The position numbers and the translations under genes were made by a program. The notes under the pieces are model-generated. The model did no database searches. It had not been told where the DNA came from and saw nothing but the letters and a program-made list of their open reading frames with translations. Positions 44,690 through 54,890 of a stretch of DNA of 64,000 nt are shown here, piece after piece. How positions within the stretch are numbered: the first letter of the stretch is position 1; every line of letters begins with the position of its first letter. This stretch comes from Mauremys mutica (Eukaryota; Chordata; Testudines; Geoemydidae): positions 55,524,697 through 55,588,696 of the forward strand of contig NC_059072.1 in assembly GCF_020497125.1 (NCBI RefSeq), read 5' to 3'.

Positions 44690-46103
44690 TCAGGACAACG
44701 TTGGTGATTGATAGAAGAGATCAAGGAGGTTATGCTGCGGGAGCGAGCAGAGAGAAGATCACTACTAGTTCCACAGACTTGATTAAGAGAAGTTGGAGAC
44801 AAGAGGGTGGTTAACAAGTAGTGGTGATTGTTTTTTTAACGTTTGTTTGTTTGTTTTTTAAAAGGGTAGGGTAGTAGCAATACTTTAGTCTCACAGAAGA
44901 GATTCAGCGGAGATGGGAGTATTTGAAGACTGAATATCAGGATAAGGACCTGCAGGCCTCTATTGTAGTCTACCACCTCATTACCCTTGCTTAATATACT
45001 AAAGAGTGCTTTTGAACCATAGAGTAAATGAGCTGGATTCTAGATGAATCAAGGACCGTAAGGATGTTTTCAGTCTTCTAAAATAAGGAAGTATGTTCAT
45101 AGTTCAGAAAGGAAAGAATGGAGAAGCGTCAGAGAAGGATAGGAGTTGTACATACATTTTGTTAGGTCTTGGAGTATTAATCAAACTATTTTCCAAATAT
45201 TCATTTGAAGCTTTTTGTTGAACATTAAAAAATTGCAATTTTCTGCATAATAAAAATCAGTACAAATGCTACCCATAAAAGCTGCGGCCTGCCACTTAAT
45301 TCCATGCACATGTCTGTCCTCATTTTGCTGCTGTACCATATCAGTGACTAGTTGGAATATCATACTAGGATTTTATCATTGAAAAAGACATTAATATTTC
45401 TTTATCAAAGGTATCTGTTAACCTAATTAGACCTTTTCTTCTCAGATTTTTTAAATGACAGGATAATCTAGATTATTTGTCATAACTGATATTTTGATGT
45501 AATTTCTGATACTTTAATATTTTATGCTGAACAAGGAGATGTGATATTTCCTTGCATAATTGCCCTTCCGGGAAATATTAATTGTGCAGGAGCATAGTCA
45601 AATATGGGATTATTTCCATTTGTTGCAAAATTTAAATCTCTATCTTGAAAGAGTTACAGTAGTGGCATTCAAAAATATGCTTATTTGTCAAAAAATAGAT
45701 ACAGTAATCTCTGTATATTTAGGATTCCTTTCTACCTACAGTACTATAGAAAATAACTTGAATATGGAAAAACTAAGGTTAGTCAACTGCAAATCTTATG
45801 TATCTATCCAAGGCAATTGAGAAATTTTAAATATTACAGTATGTTTGAAAGCTACATTAATGTTATTAATGTATGAGACATAATTAAAACTGAATTTCTA
45901 TTGCTATCTATTTGCAATATATTTGTATTTTAACAGAATATAAATCTCATTCTGGGTTATAAGAAAAAACATGCAGAGCTGGTAGTATTGTGTGTGCATC
46001 ATTTGCATGATGGATTTACCATGAAGCATTATTACCCCAGGGATTTCATTATGAATAGTGGAAGAGGAAAATAATTCTGCTCCTACTGAATAAAAAGAGA
46101 AAC
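44690..46103. other. AT-rich sequence, no recognised feature
   Basis: No coding content or repeat ends are recognised. A T-rich stretch with GTTTGTTTGTTTGTTTTTT lies at about 44842-44860. Confidence 0.4.
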
Positions 46104-46105
46104 TA

Positions 46106-46888
46106 CCGTATATACTTGTTCATAAGCCGAATTTTTTTTAGTAAAAGAAAGGGAAGCACCAGAGAAAGGGGTCGGCTTATGAACAAGTATAGAGAGGGAG
46201 AGCTGGGACACAGCCCCTCCTCCCAACACAGTGAGCAAGGAAAGGCAGCACAGCCAGAAGAGACTCTGGCCCTGCCTCTTCCATCTGCTTCTGGCCACGC
46301 TGCTTTCCCCCCAGCCTCCGAGGCAGCTACAGCTCCGGGGCTGGCAGGCTGCAGCCGTGCCGCTTGACCCGCCCCCAGAGCAGGCTGTGGCCATGCCCCC
46401 CAGAACACGCTGCAGCCGTGCCATCCGGCCCAGCCTGCTGGAACACGCTGCGGCCACGCCGTCTGGTCTGGCCCGCTGGAGCAGCTCCAGCCAGGTCAGA
46501 GACATCCTTCCCTGGCCCTCCCCAGATAAGGTGGGAAGAGATGGGATGGGGAAAGTGTGGGGGTCCCGGGCTAGGGGTGGAGTCATTACTCCCCTGACTC
46601 CCAGCTTCTCCCCCCAAAAAAATTTCCCCACCAGTTGCTGTCCCGACCTGTCAGGGTAAGCAGCTGGCGTGCTGGGACACTTTGTTTACTTAGGTTAACC
46701 TCCGTGCCTGCGATGCTCGAGGTAAACAAAACACCAGTGGCTTATCCTGATGGCCCGGGAGCCAAAGTTTGCTGAATTATAGGGTCGGCTTATGAAAGGG
46801 TTAAAAAAAAAATCTATTTTTACTTCTCCATCTTGGGGGCGGGGCGGTCAGCTTATAAACGAACCGGCTTATGATTGAGTATATATGG
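46106..46888. mobile_element. TA-flanked DNA transposon derivative, class uncertain
   Basis: The left end CCGTATATACTTGTTCATAAG with CCGA and the right end CGGCTTATGATTGAG followed by TATATATGG are inverted copies. TA lies on both sides (46104-46105 and 46889-46890). Internal subterminal repeats GTCGGCTTATGAACAAGTAT near 46171 and GTCGGCTTATGAAAGGG near 46784 echo the ends. The core is GC-rich and non-coding. Similar CCGTATATACTCG-type ends are familiar from reptile genomes, but I cannot assign a superfamily. Confidence 0.7.
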
Positions 46889-46890
46889 TA

Positions 46891-48492
46891 ACTTCCACTA
46901 TCAACAACAGGCATCCTACCATTTTTTTTATTTTAGTTTTTTTTTTAAATGCTACACATGAAGCATTTTCATTTAAATCTTATCTCATATTTTAGTGTCA
47001 ATTCACTCTGTATAGATTTGTTCTTTTAAGAAGTTAAACTATCGCTAAAGGAAATTCAGTTGAGTCTGCATAGCAGCAACATTTTGTTGTGACAGCTTTG
47101 TGTCACTGCTGCCAAGCATGCAGACTACTTAAGAGTTTTTCAAAAGAAGGGATACTTTGAAGTTCATATGCCTTTTAGTACAACGTACAGTGCAAACATT
47201 TTCCTGTGATTGATTGTAGGCAGGGGATAAGCAGGGAGAAACTGAAAGCTTGCTGACATGTGCTGCACACACAAGATAGCATCAGGCATCACAAGGCAGT
47301 GTCTCTTTTTCTGTGGTCAAGCATCCTCCCGCTCCTCCAAACTCAATTCTTGAGGCTTGCTTTCTACAGCTGACTTCCACTCCTATGGTACTTGCTCCTT
47401 CCCTCATCCCTATCTCAGAATTGTTTTTTTTTAAACAAAACTGTTAAGATTAAATTGCCAATATCATCTCATCTGATTCCTTCCTTCCTTCCTTCCGTCA
47501 TTCTCTTATTTTTCTTCTTTACTCATTGTAAGGAGGGGCTGTGTGTGTACATATTTAATATTTATAATAAAGAACTCATGGGATCAGCAATATACAGATG
47601 TGGCAAAAAATGTCAAAGGAACTGAATTAAGCTGCACTGTATGTGCTGGGGAAAGTGTGTGCAGTGTTCTTTCAAATTTTAAAAAATATTACTTCATAGG
47701 AGTCTATTTTAATTCACCTCAAATCATTACTGAATAAGTCTTATCAGAACTTTTGGAAGATCCCAAACAGTAAATAGTCAGCAAATCATTTATCATTGCT
47801 CCAAAAAGCTCAACTCTCTTAACATTAAGCAAATGTGAATACAACTGTGATTTGCTAGAGACCAGTACAATTTCTAATTCTTTCTGCAGATTTCTCTTTT
47901 TTTATTATATTTAGAGAAAAGGCTCTCTAGCAATATACAGAGAAGTTTGTTTGTTTTTTACTTTCTCCCACTTATTTCTATATCAAGGATTAAGGCATTT
48001 TTCTTTAAAGATCTTTTAAAGGCGAGCTCCAAAATATGAGTAGAGTGGGAATTCTTAATCTTTTCTTCTTTGCCCTGCCGGAAATTCTCTGGGGCACTAC
48101 TATTTCAGTTTAAATAGTTGTTCTGTAAAGGAGCAAAGCATGCTTATCTGCCAATGGGAATATGTGCTCTGTATGCATAAATGTGGAAGACAAATAAGGC
48201 TTGATTGGTTTCTCAAATTGCATCCAGTTTAGAGTTCTTTGATGCAGGGACCATGACTCTCTTTAGTACAGCACATATTACAATGGATCCCTAATCCTGA
48301 TGAGGTCCTGTAGTTGCTACATTAATATATTTATATTGCTGATATAAATATTTAACAATGATAATGATTCTCATATTATGTACAGTCAAAACTTTGCATG
48401 ATGGTTTAAAGGATATAATTAAAAAAGAATGAAGTCTATCACCTTGTAGTATTGGGGCGTTAGACAGCAGTTATTCCAGAGTGCAGGAAAAG
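46891..48492. other. AT-rich sequence, no recognised feature
   Basis: There is a short (TTCC)n microsatellite at 47480-47496. No gene or transposon border is recognised. Confidence 0.4.
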
Positions 48493-48557
48493 AAACGGTT
48501 ACTAACCTTTTCCATAACAAGAAGTTGTTCCTTGACATACGTTGCACATGTTCATTC

Positions 48558-49688
48558 TGTGACTGGGAGCTGCCAACTGATGTGCCAAGACTACCTCTGC
48601 TCCTGTTTTCCCTTCCAGCCCAGGACTCCAGCACCCTGTCTTGCTGAGCCAGACACTCCCGTCTGCTCCAACAAAGACCCAGGGTCTGAATTACTTGCCC
48701 CAAAACTGCAGGTTTACCTGAAAGCAGCTGTGCTTGTCTTTAACACCCAGATGCCCAACTCCCAATGGGGTCGAAACCCACATAAATCCGTTTTACCCTG
48801 TATAAAACTTATGCAGGGTAAACTCATAAATTGTTTGCCCTGTATAACACTGAGAGAGAGAGATGCACAATTGTTTGCTCCCCCAGCTATTAATACATAC
48901 TCTGAGTTAACTAATAAGTAAAAAGTGATTTTATTAAATACAGAAAGTAGGATTTAAGTGGTTCCAAGTAGTAACAGACAGAACAAAGTAAGTTACCAAG
49001 CAAAATAAAATAAAATGCGCAAGTCTATGTCCAATCAAACTGAATACAGATAATCTCACCCTCAGAGATGCTTCAGTAAGTTTTTTCCTCAGATTGGACA
49101 CCTTCCAGGCCTGTACACAATTCTTTCCCCTGGTAGAGCTCTTGTTCCAGCTCAGGGGGCTAGGGTAGCTAGGGGATTCTTCATGATGGCTCTCTGCTTT
49201 GTTCTGTTCCACCCCCTTATATGTCTTTTGCATAAGGCAGGAATCCTTTGTCTCTCTCTGGGTTTCCAACCCCCTCCCCCCCACACACACACTGGAAAAG
49301 CATCAGTTTAAAGATGGATTTCAGTTCATGTGACATGATCACATGTCACTGTAAGACCCCAAGCCTTCATTCCCCCAAGCCTGACTCACAGGAAGGCTTG
49401 CCTGCAAACAGAGCCATCCAGTCAATTGTCCTGGTTGATGGGAGCCATTAAGATTCCAAACCACCATTAATGGCCCACACTTTGCACAATTACAATAGGC
49501 CCTCGGAGTTATATTTCATATTTCTAGTTTCAGATACAAGAGTGATACCTTTATACAAATAGGATGACCACAGTCAGTAGACAATAAGCTTTGTAATGAT
49601 ACAAGAGATCTTTTGCATGAAGCATATTCCAGTTACATTATATTCACTCATAAAATGTTTATAAAATCATATAGACTGCAACGTCACA
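48558..49688 (-). mobile_element. Solo LTR of an endogenous retrovirus
   Basis: The block starts TGTGAC and ends GTCACA, the short inverted ends of an LTR. Flanking 5-mers CATTC (48553-48557) and CGTTC (49689-49693) match at four of five positions. On the minus strand a polyadenylation signal AATAAA lies at about 48930. No internal genes are present, so LTR-LTR recombination removed the provirus. It inserted in the terminal repeat of DIRS 2: the flanks rejoin into DIRS terminal sequence. Confidence 0.85.
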
Positions 49689-49875
49689 CGTTCCACCATA
49701 GGTCTTTGCACAGTCAACAGAGATTTATCAGAGATTTTTCCCTCAGCGGTACCTGTATGTACATGTGACCTCTGTTGCCTTTTGCTGCTGCACAATGGTA
49801 TAAATGGCACAGCCACCACTGACCTTCCTCAGTTCCTTCTTACCTGATAAACTCTGATAGAGAGGGGAAGGAGGG

Positions 49876-50073
49876 TGGGTCATGGAATCATAGAATCATA
49901 GATGATTAGGGTTGGAAGGGACCTCAGGTGGTCATCTAGTCCAACCCCCTGCTCAAAGCAGGACCAATCCCCAGACAGATTTTTACCCCAGTTCCCTAAA
50001 TGGCCCCCTCAAAGATTGAACTCACAACCCTTGGTTTAGCAGGCCAATGCTCAAACCACTGAGCTATCGTGCA
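49876..50073 (-). mobile_element. tRNA-derived SINE inserted in DIRS 2
   Basis: On the minus strand it starts GATAGCTCAGTGGTTTGAGC, has the B box GTGAGTTCAATC, and ends with the CR1-like tail GGTCCCTTCCAACCC, then ATGATTCTATGATTCC. It is full length and of the same subfamily as the SINE at 17.7 kb. It lies between the DIRS terminal repeat and the internal complementary region. Confidence 0.9.
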
Positions 50074-50089
50074 ACACATCTCAAAGAAC

Positions 50090-51320
50090 AACAATTACAG
50101 AAAAGGTTAATAACCATTTCTTCTTCAAGTGATTGCACATGTCCATTGCACACTTGGTGACTCACAAGCAGTTTGAACACGAGGTGGGCTTGGAGTCTAT
50201 TTGTACAAGGATTGGAGGACCATATGTCCAAATCTGGCATTGTCTCTGGATTGTTAGAAATAGCATAGTGAGAGGAAAAAGGATGGACCGATGACCAAGT
50301 TGCTGCCTTACAAATGTCTAAGATGGGCACATGAGCCAGAAATACTGCAGAAGCTGAGACCTGGTTGAATGGGCAATACTCTACTTGTAGGGCATCACAT
50401 TAGCCAACTAATAACATAAATAAACATAAGCAGATATCCAAGGAGAGATTCTTTGGGAGGATACTAGGAGGCCCTTCATTTTGTTTCTAATCACGATGAA
50501 CAACTGGGACGATGACCTAAATGACATTGACCGATCTAGATAAAAAGCCAAAGTTCTTCTAAGGTCCAGAGTGTGGCGCTTTTCCTCATCTTTATTCATA
50601 TGTTTTGGAAAGAAAGAATGTTGGTAAATAGATTGCTTGATTTATGTGAAAACTGGAAAACATTTTAGTTAGGTATCAGAGGGGTAGCCGTGTTAGTCTG
50701 GTTCTGTAGAAGCAGCAAAGAATCCTGCGGCACCTTATAGACTAACAGACGTTTTGCAGCATGAGCTTTCGTGGGTGAATACCCAAGCTGCATCCGAAGA
50801 AGTGGGTATTCACCCACGAAAGCTCATGCTGCAAAACGTCTGTTAGTCTATAAGGTGCCACAGGATTCTTTGCTGCTATTTTAGTTAGGAACATTGCATG
50901 AGGGTGAAGGTAAACTTTGTCTCCATAGAAGATTGTATAGGGTGGTTCTGGTACCAGAGCTCACAGTTCCCCTACTCTCCCAGCAGAGGTAACAGCAATT
51001 GAAAAGGCCACTTGCATTGAAAGGTGTAGCAGCAAACAGGTGACCAGCAGCTCAAAAGGGGGACTTATCAGCTTTCCCAGTACTAGGTTCAAGTTCCTGG
51101 GGGAATAGGGTCTTTTACTAGTGGATCCAGGAGAGCGCAAAGCCGAGACAGCTGCTAGGTGGATGTTGATGGAATTAACACTAACCCTTGTTGTTTCAAG
51201 AAGTGGAGATAGTCCAATACATGATGGATGGATGGCCAGGTAAGTACTCCTAGTCAAAGGCTCTCTACTATTTAAAAACACTTCCTGTACCTCCTTAGAA
51301 CATCTCCCTTCCATGAAGCA
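50090..51320 (-). pseudogene. DIRS 2 tyrosine recombinase remnant
   Basis: A minus-strand frame at 51314-50961 contains EVQEVFLNSREPLTRSTYLA and INIHLAAVSAL, NLNLVLGKLISPPFELL and SMQVAFSIAVTSAGRVGEL, conserved through the recombinase core. The C-terminal end at 50330-50200 has DICKAATWSSVHPFSSHY with the catalytic-region His and Tyr. Between these parts a fold-back element is inserted (50674-50877). Confidence 0.85.
50674..50877 (+). mobile_element. Penelope-tail-like fold-back element with 12-bp duplication
   Basis: The 12-mer ATTTTAGTTAGG occurs at 50662-50673 and 50878-50889. The element starts TATCAGAGGGGTAGCCGTGT and is almost entirely a hairpin: about 50711-50783 pairs with 50803-50877 with one or two mismatches (AGCAGCAAAGAATCCTG against CAGGATTCTTTGCTGCT). 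It interrupts the recombinase remnant. Confidence 0.9.
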
Positions 51321-51466
51321 ACCAGGCCATCAGGTGGAGGACCTGCAGGAGGAGGCACCTGTGGTCCTGGGAGATCACATCTGAATCCAGTGGGAGTGAC
51401 AGTGGAGGTCCACCCAGTAGGGCTAGTAAAGCCAAGAACCAGTATTGTCAGGGCAACACTGGGGCT

Positions 51467-51960
51467 CTAAGTATGAGGTGAGAATGCTCTTCTTTGATTT
51501 TGGACAAGACTCTGGGCAAGAGCGGAACTGGAGGGAAGGCATACAGCAGGCTGTTTATCCAGGGTAGCAGGAAGGCATCTGGCAAAGAAACTGGGCTGTG
51601 ACCTGCTCAAGAACAAAATTGATGGCATTTTCTGTTGGTCCTGGTTGCACACAGGTCCACTTAGGAGTCTCCCACAACTAGAAAATGGATCTGGCCAGAT
51701 TTGGATGAAAGGACCACCCTGAGGGTAAGCAGCTGTCAGGTGGATGGAGCTGGTGATACAGAAATTCCAAAGCCGTATTGCCTCTTGGCACAATCTCATT
51801 GACCAGGCTTTTCCTTGTCTATTCACACAGAACATAGCCACTCTGTTGTCCACTAGCACCAGAAAACTCTTCCTCTCAATATATGGAAGGAAGGCCAAGC
51901 AAGATAACCAAATAGCTCGCAATTCTCTGACATTTATGTGTATTTTCAGATCTTGCATAG
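51467..51960 (-). pseudogene. DIRS 2 RNase H remnant
   Basis: A 163-residue minus-strand frame contains IHINVRELRAIWLSCLAFLP, FLVLVDNRVAMFCVNRQGKA and LCQEAIRLWNFCI, the RNase H block of DIRS pol. The catalytic Asp of the TDN-type box is kept as VDN. Frame changes lie at both ends. Confidence 0.85.
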
Positions 51961-52302
51961 ACCAAAGACTTTGTGTCTGCTGAAACCCCAGGTGAGCTAT
52001 CCAACCTGTAACATCTATTCTATAACTAAGATGAGTACCAGTTGTGGAGCAGCAAAAGGGGCCCCATCCAAACTTTCAAGGGGTCTGTCTACCAGTGCAA
52101 GGAGGACAAGACCCTGCATTGGCATTGAACATGTTTAGATGGACTTGTAGCTTTCTGAAGTGCAATCTGGCATGTTGCACCACATAACTGCATGCTGCTA
52201 TGTGCCCCAGAAGCTTAAGGCAGTCTCATACTGTGGTGACCGGATGTGCCTTTAAGTCTAAAGCAAAGGCCTGCATCTTTTGGAATCTCAGCTGTAGAAG
52301 GG

Positions 52303-52527
52303 CATCAGAGGGGTAGCCGTGTTAGTCTGGATCTGTAAAAGCAGCAAAGAGTCCCGTGGCATCTTATAGACTAACAGACGTATTGGACCATGAGCTTGCG
52401 TGGGTGAATACCCACTTCGTCAGATGCAAGTAGTGGAAATTTCCAGAGGCAGGTATAAATATGCAAGCCTGATTCTTATTCTGATCCAATACGTCTGTCA
52501 GTCTATAAGGTGCCACGGGACTCTTTG
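52303..52527 (+). mobile_element. Penelope-tail-like fold-back element with 13-bp duplication
   Basis: The 13-mer CAGCTGTAGAAGG flanks it at 52290-52302 and 52528-52540. It starts GCATCAGAGGGGTAGCCGTG, includes GGCAGGTATAAATATGCAAG, and ends with an inverted arm CGTCTGTCAGTCTATAAGG and TGCCACGGGACTCTTTG that pairs with 52343-52383. It interrupts the DIRS 2 pol remnant downstream of the RT part. Confidence 0.9.
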
Positions 52528-52540
52528 CAGCTGTAGAAGG

Positions 52541-53110
52541 AAGACCTTGGCCTTCATAGAGATCAGGGCTGCACCAATGTATTCTATTCTCTGTTCAGGT
52601 GTCAGGACCGATTTCTCCATGTTGATTAATTGCCCTAGCACATTGAAAGTGGACTGGATAAGGTGTTGGACAGCACCTGAGATCTGGACCGGCATCTCAC
52701 CAACTAGTCAGCTAGGTAAGGGAACACGTGAACTTCTGACCTTCACAGGAATGCTGCTATGCATTTTGTGAATACACGAGGAGCTGCTGATACGCCAAAG
52801 GGTAGCACTGTGAATTGGTAGCGGGATCAGTTTACCACAAACCTGAGGAATTTTCTGTGGCTCTGATGAAGTGCCATGTGTCTTCTAAGTCTAGGGCAGC
52901 ATACTGATCCCCTGGGTCCAGGGAAGGAATAATGGAAACTTCAGTTACCATCTGGAATTTTTTTTCCCAGGAATTTGTTGAGCTCCCTTAGATCTAAAAT
53001 AGGTCTCTGAAACCCCCTTTTGCTTTAATGATTAGGAAATAGTGTGAATAAAACACCTTTCCTTTGACTAATAGGAGAACTTCCTCTATGGCCCCCATGT
53101 GAAGGAGAGA
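52541..53110 (-). pseudogene. DIRS 2 reverse transcriptase remnant
   Basis: The minus strand reads, with stops, LRELNKFLGKK near 52985-52955, EVSIIPSLDPGDQYAALDL (52945-52880), the RT palm core, then PLAYQQLLVYSQNA near 52795-52755, and LINMEKSVLTPEQRIEYIGA at 52630-52570, the post-YLDD block of DIRS RT. The YLDD box itself is not readable. Confidence 0.75.
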
Positions 53111-53388
53111 TTGCACCTCCTGCAGTAGAATGACCTCATAAGAGTAGTTCCTGAAGAGGGATGGGAAAATGGGTGAGAAGGAGGATCAGAAACAAACTAA
53201 CGGATATATTCCATTTCCACTGTGTTTAAGACCCACTAATCTGTGACTTTTCTTGGACCTCTTCTGGCTGGATATCCAGAGCTGTGGCCATCCTCCTCAA
53301 CAAGTCTTGATGGGCTGTGTAATCATTAGGTGGGTCAGAAGTACTCTGATACCATCGATGACAGGTTCCCCCCCCCATCCCCCCAAGG

Positions 53389-54542
53389 TGTCACCTGGAA
53401 CTGGGGTACCACTGAAACCTCTGACCCACTCTCCTGGGCTCCCTCTCGTACTGTGCTGCTGTGACAAGCTGTAGACCCACTCTTAGTCTTACACTTCCAC
53501 CAGCATTCACACAGGTAGGGACACAACCAGCTGCAGTTACATGAAGGCTCTCTGACTAGCTACAGCATGACCCAACAATCAAGTTAACTCTCAGCTCCCC
53601 AGGCACAGCACCCATCTAGAGCATAAACCCAAAATTATACCATCTTACACTGCACAGGGAACCGTAAAGCGTAAGCTCATAGGAGTGTCCTCACCCCACC
53701 CCTCCCCATGTGGAGAGGAATATGCAACAGTCCCTGTGAACTAAGATTCCCCACACACTTCACTTCAAACTCACTGGTTTAGATAAAGCAAAAACAAGTT
53801 TATTAACTACAGGGATAGATTTTAAATGATTATAAGTGATAAATAGATCAAAGTAGATTACCTAGTAAATAAATAAAAATGCAAATTAAGGATAGGAGAA
53901 ATGATATGAATTAGCAAATTCTCACCCTGGCTGATGATACAAGCAGGCTTCAGATTCTTAAGGGACAAGCTGCACTTGCTTTACAGCTTGGAATCCCCAG
54001 GTCTTTCATACACAGGCTAGAAATCCCCTTAGCCTGGGTCCAGCACTTCCCCGAGTTCAGTCTTTGTTCCTCAAGTGTTTCCAGGAGTCTTCTTATGTGG
54101 GGAGTGAAGAACAGATGATGTCACTCCCTGCCTTATACAGTTTAGCAGCCACGTTCTGCACCATCTCAAACCTTGTTGCCTTTTCCTACACCCTTTCTTT
54201 CCCTCTCTACTGTCCAGAGAGTGGGGACAACCAAGCTCACTGCAGCCCATTCTGCGGCCAGCTTCCCAGGTTTATACTAGCCCTACCTGTTCCTTCTCAG
54301 CTTGGTTCCATCATTATTCAAGGGTTACTTAAGCCAACTAATTCCCCTCAGCTGTGGCCTCTCTTCAGCCTCATTATCCCCTTTTAGGTTGAACACCCTA
54401 TCACACTGCTCTACCGTTTTTGGAGTGAAGCTTAAAACCCCTATAAATATGACACCTGTTACTAACATGCATTTCTCCAAAGCAGTTAAGACAGATAGGG
54501 TGCAAGTCATTCACTAGCAATCAGCTTATTACAGGGGTGACA
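53389..54542 (-). mobile_element. Second LTR, different family, within DIRS 2
   Basis: It starts TGTCACC and ends GGTGACA, short inverted ends. On the minus strand it has AATAAA at about 53800 in TTAATAAACTTG and a long AT-rich then GC-mixed structure like the LTRs at 48558 and 61995. No flanking duplication is found (CAAGG against GAACT). DIRS sequence lies on both sides, but gag and part of RT are missing at this junction, so a deletion or recombination likely accompanied this LTR. Confidence 0.65.
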
Positions 54543-54689
54543 GAACTTGAAGCCAAGTGACCAAGTCATGCCCGAACACTTAAGAACTAAAACTTGACAC
54601 TATCTCTACCTCAGAACTATCTAAAAACGTATAAACTACTCTAAATAGAAAATGGATACTATATATAAGAAGTAGGGAAGGGTGTCCAA

Positions 54690-54890
54690 TGGCAAGAACG
54701 CATACTCCAACAACTGTCACAGGCAGTAAGAAGGAATTGGCAAAGCAGTGGTTGGCTCCACCCTTTATACCATTACACAGCAGAATGAGGCAGTAGAGGG
54801 AAAAATCTGACAACTGTGCGCGGGGTGTGCACACATATACAGTAAAATGGACATGTGCAATCACTCAAAGAAGAACCTGTATGACTTTTT
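54690..54890 (-). repeat. DIRS 2 terminal repeat (5' end of element)
   Basis: The minus strand from about 54885 contains CTTTGAGTGATTGCACATGTC, ATTTTTCCCTCTACTGCC and TAATGGTATAAAGG, paralleling the plus strand at 48500-48557 and 49689-49860 (ATTTTTCCCTCAGCGG, CAATGGTATAAATGG). Confidence 0.75.

Larger units (their letters stand above)
48493..54890 (-). mobile_element. DIRS-type retrotransposon 2, nested and internally deleted
   Basis: The plus-strand left end begins ACGGTTACTAACC and continues GTTGCACATGTTCATTC, typical of a DIRS terminus. The minus strand from 54885 carries the matching CTTTGAGTGATTGCACATGTC and ATTTTTCCCTC blocks, so the termini are inverted. Between them the minus strand holds RT, RNase H and tyrosine recombinase remnants and an internal complementary region at about 50075-50150. 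The gag region is missing. Inserted later are a solo LTR, a SINE, two Penelope-tail-like elements and another LTR. The right limit is approximate. Confidence 0.8.

Noticed and set aside
46083..46659. Frames of 142-182 residues near 46.3 kb
   Set aside because: They are inside the TA-flanked GC-rich element and have no domain; they include its inverted ends.
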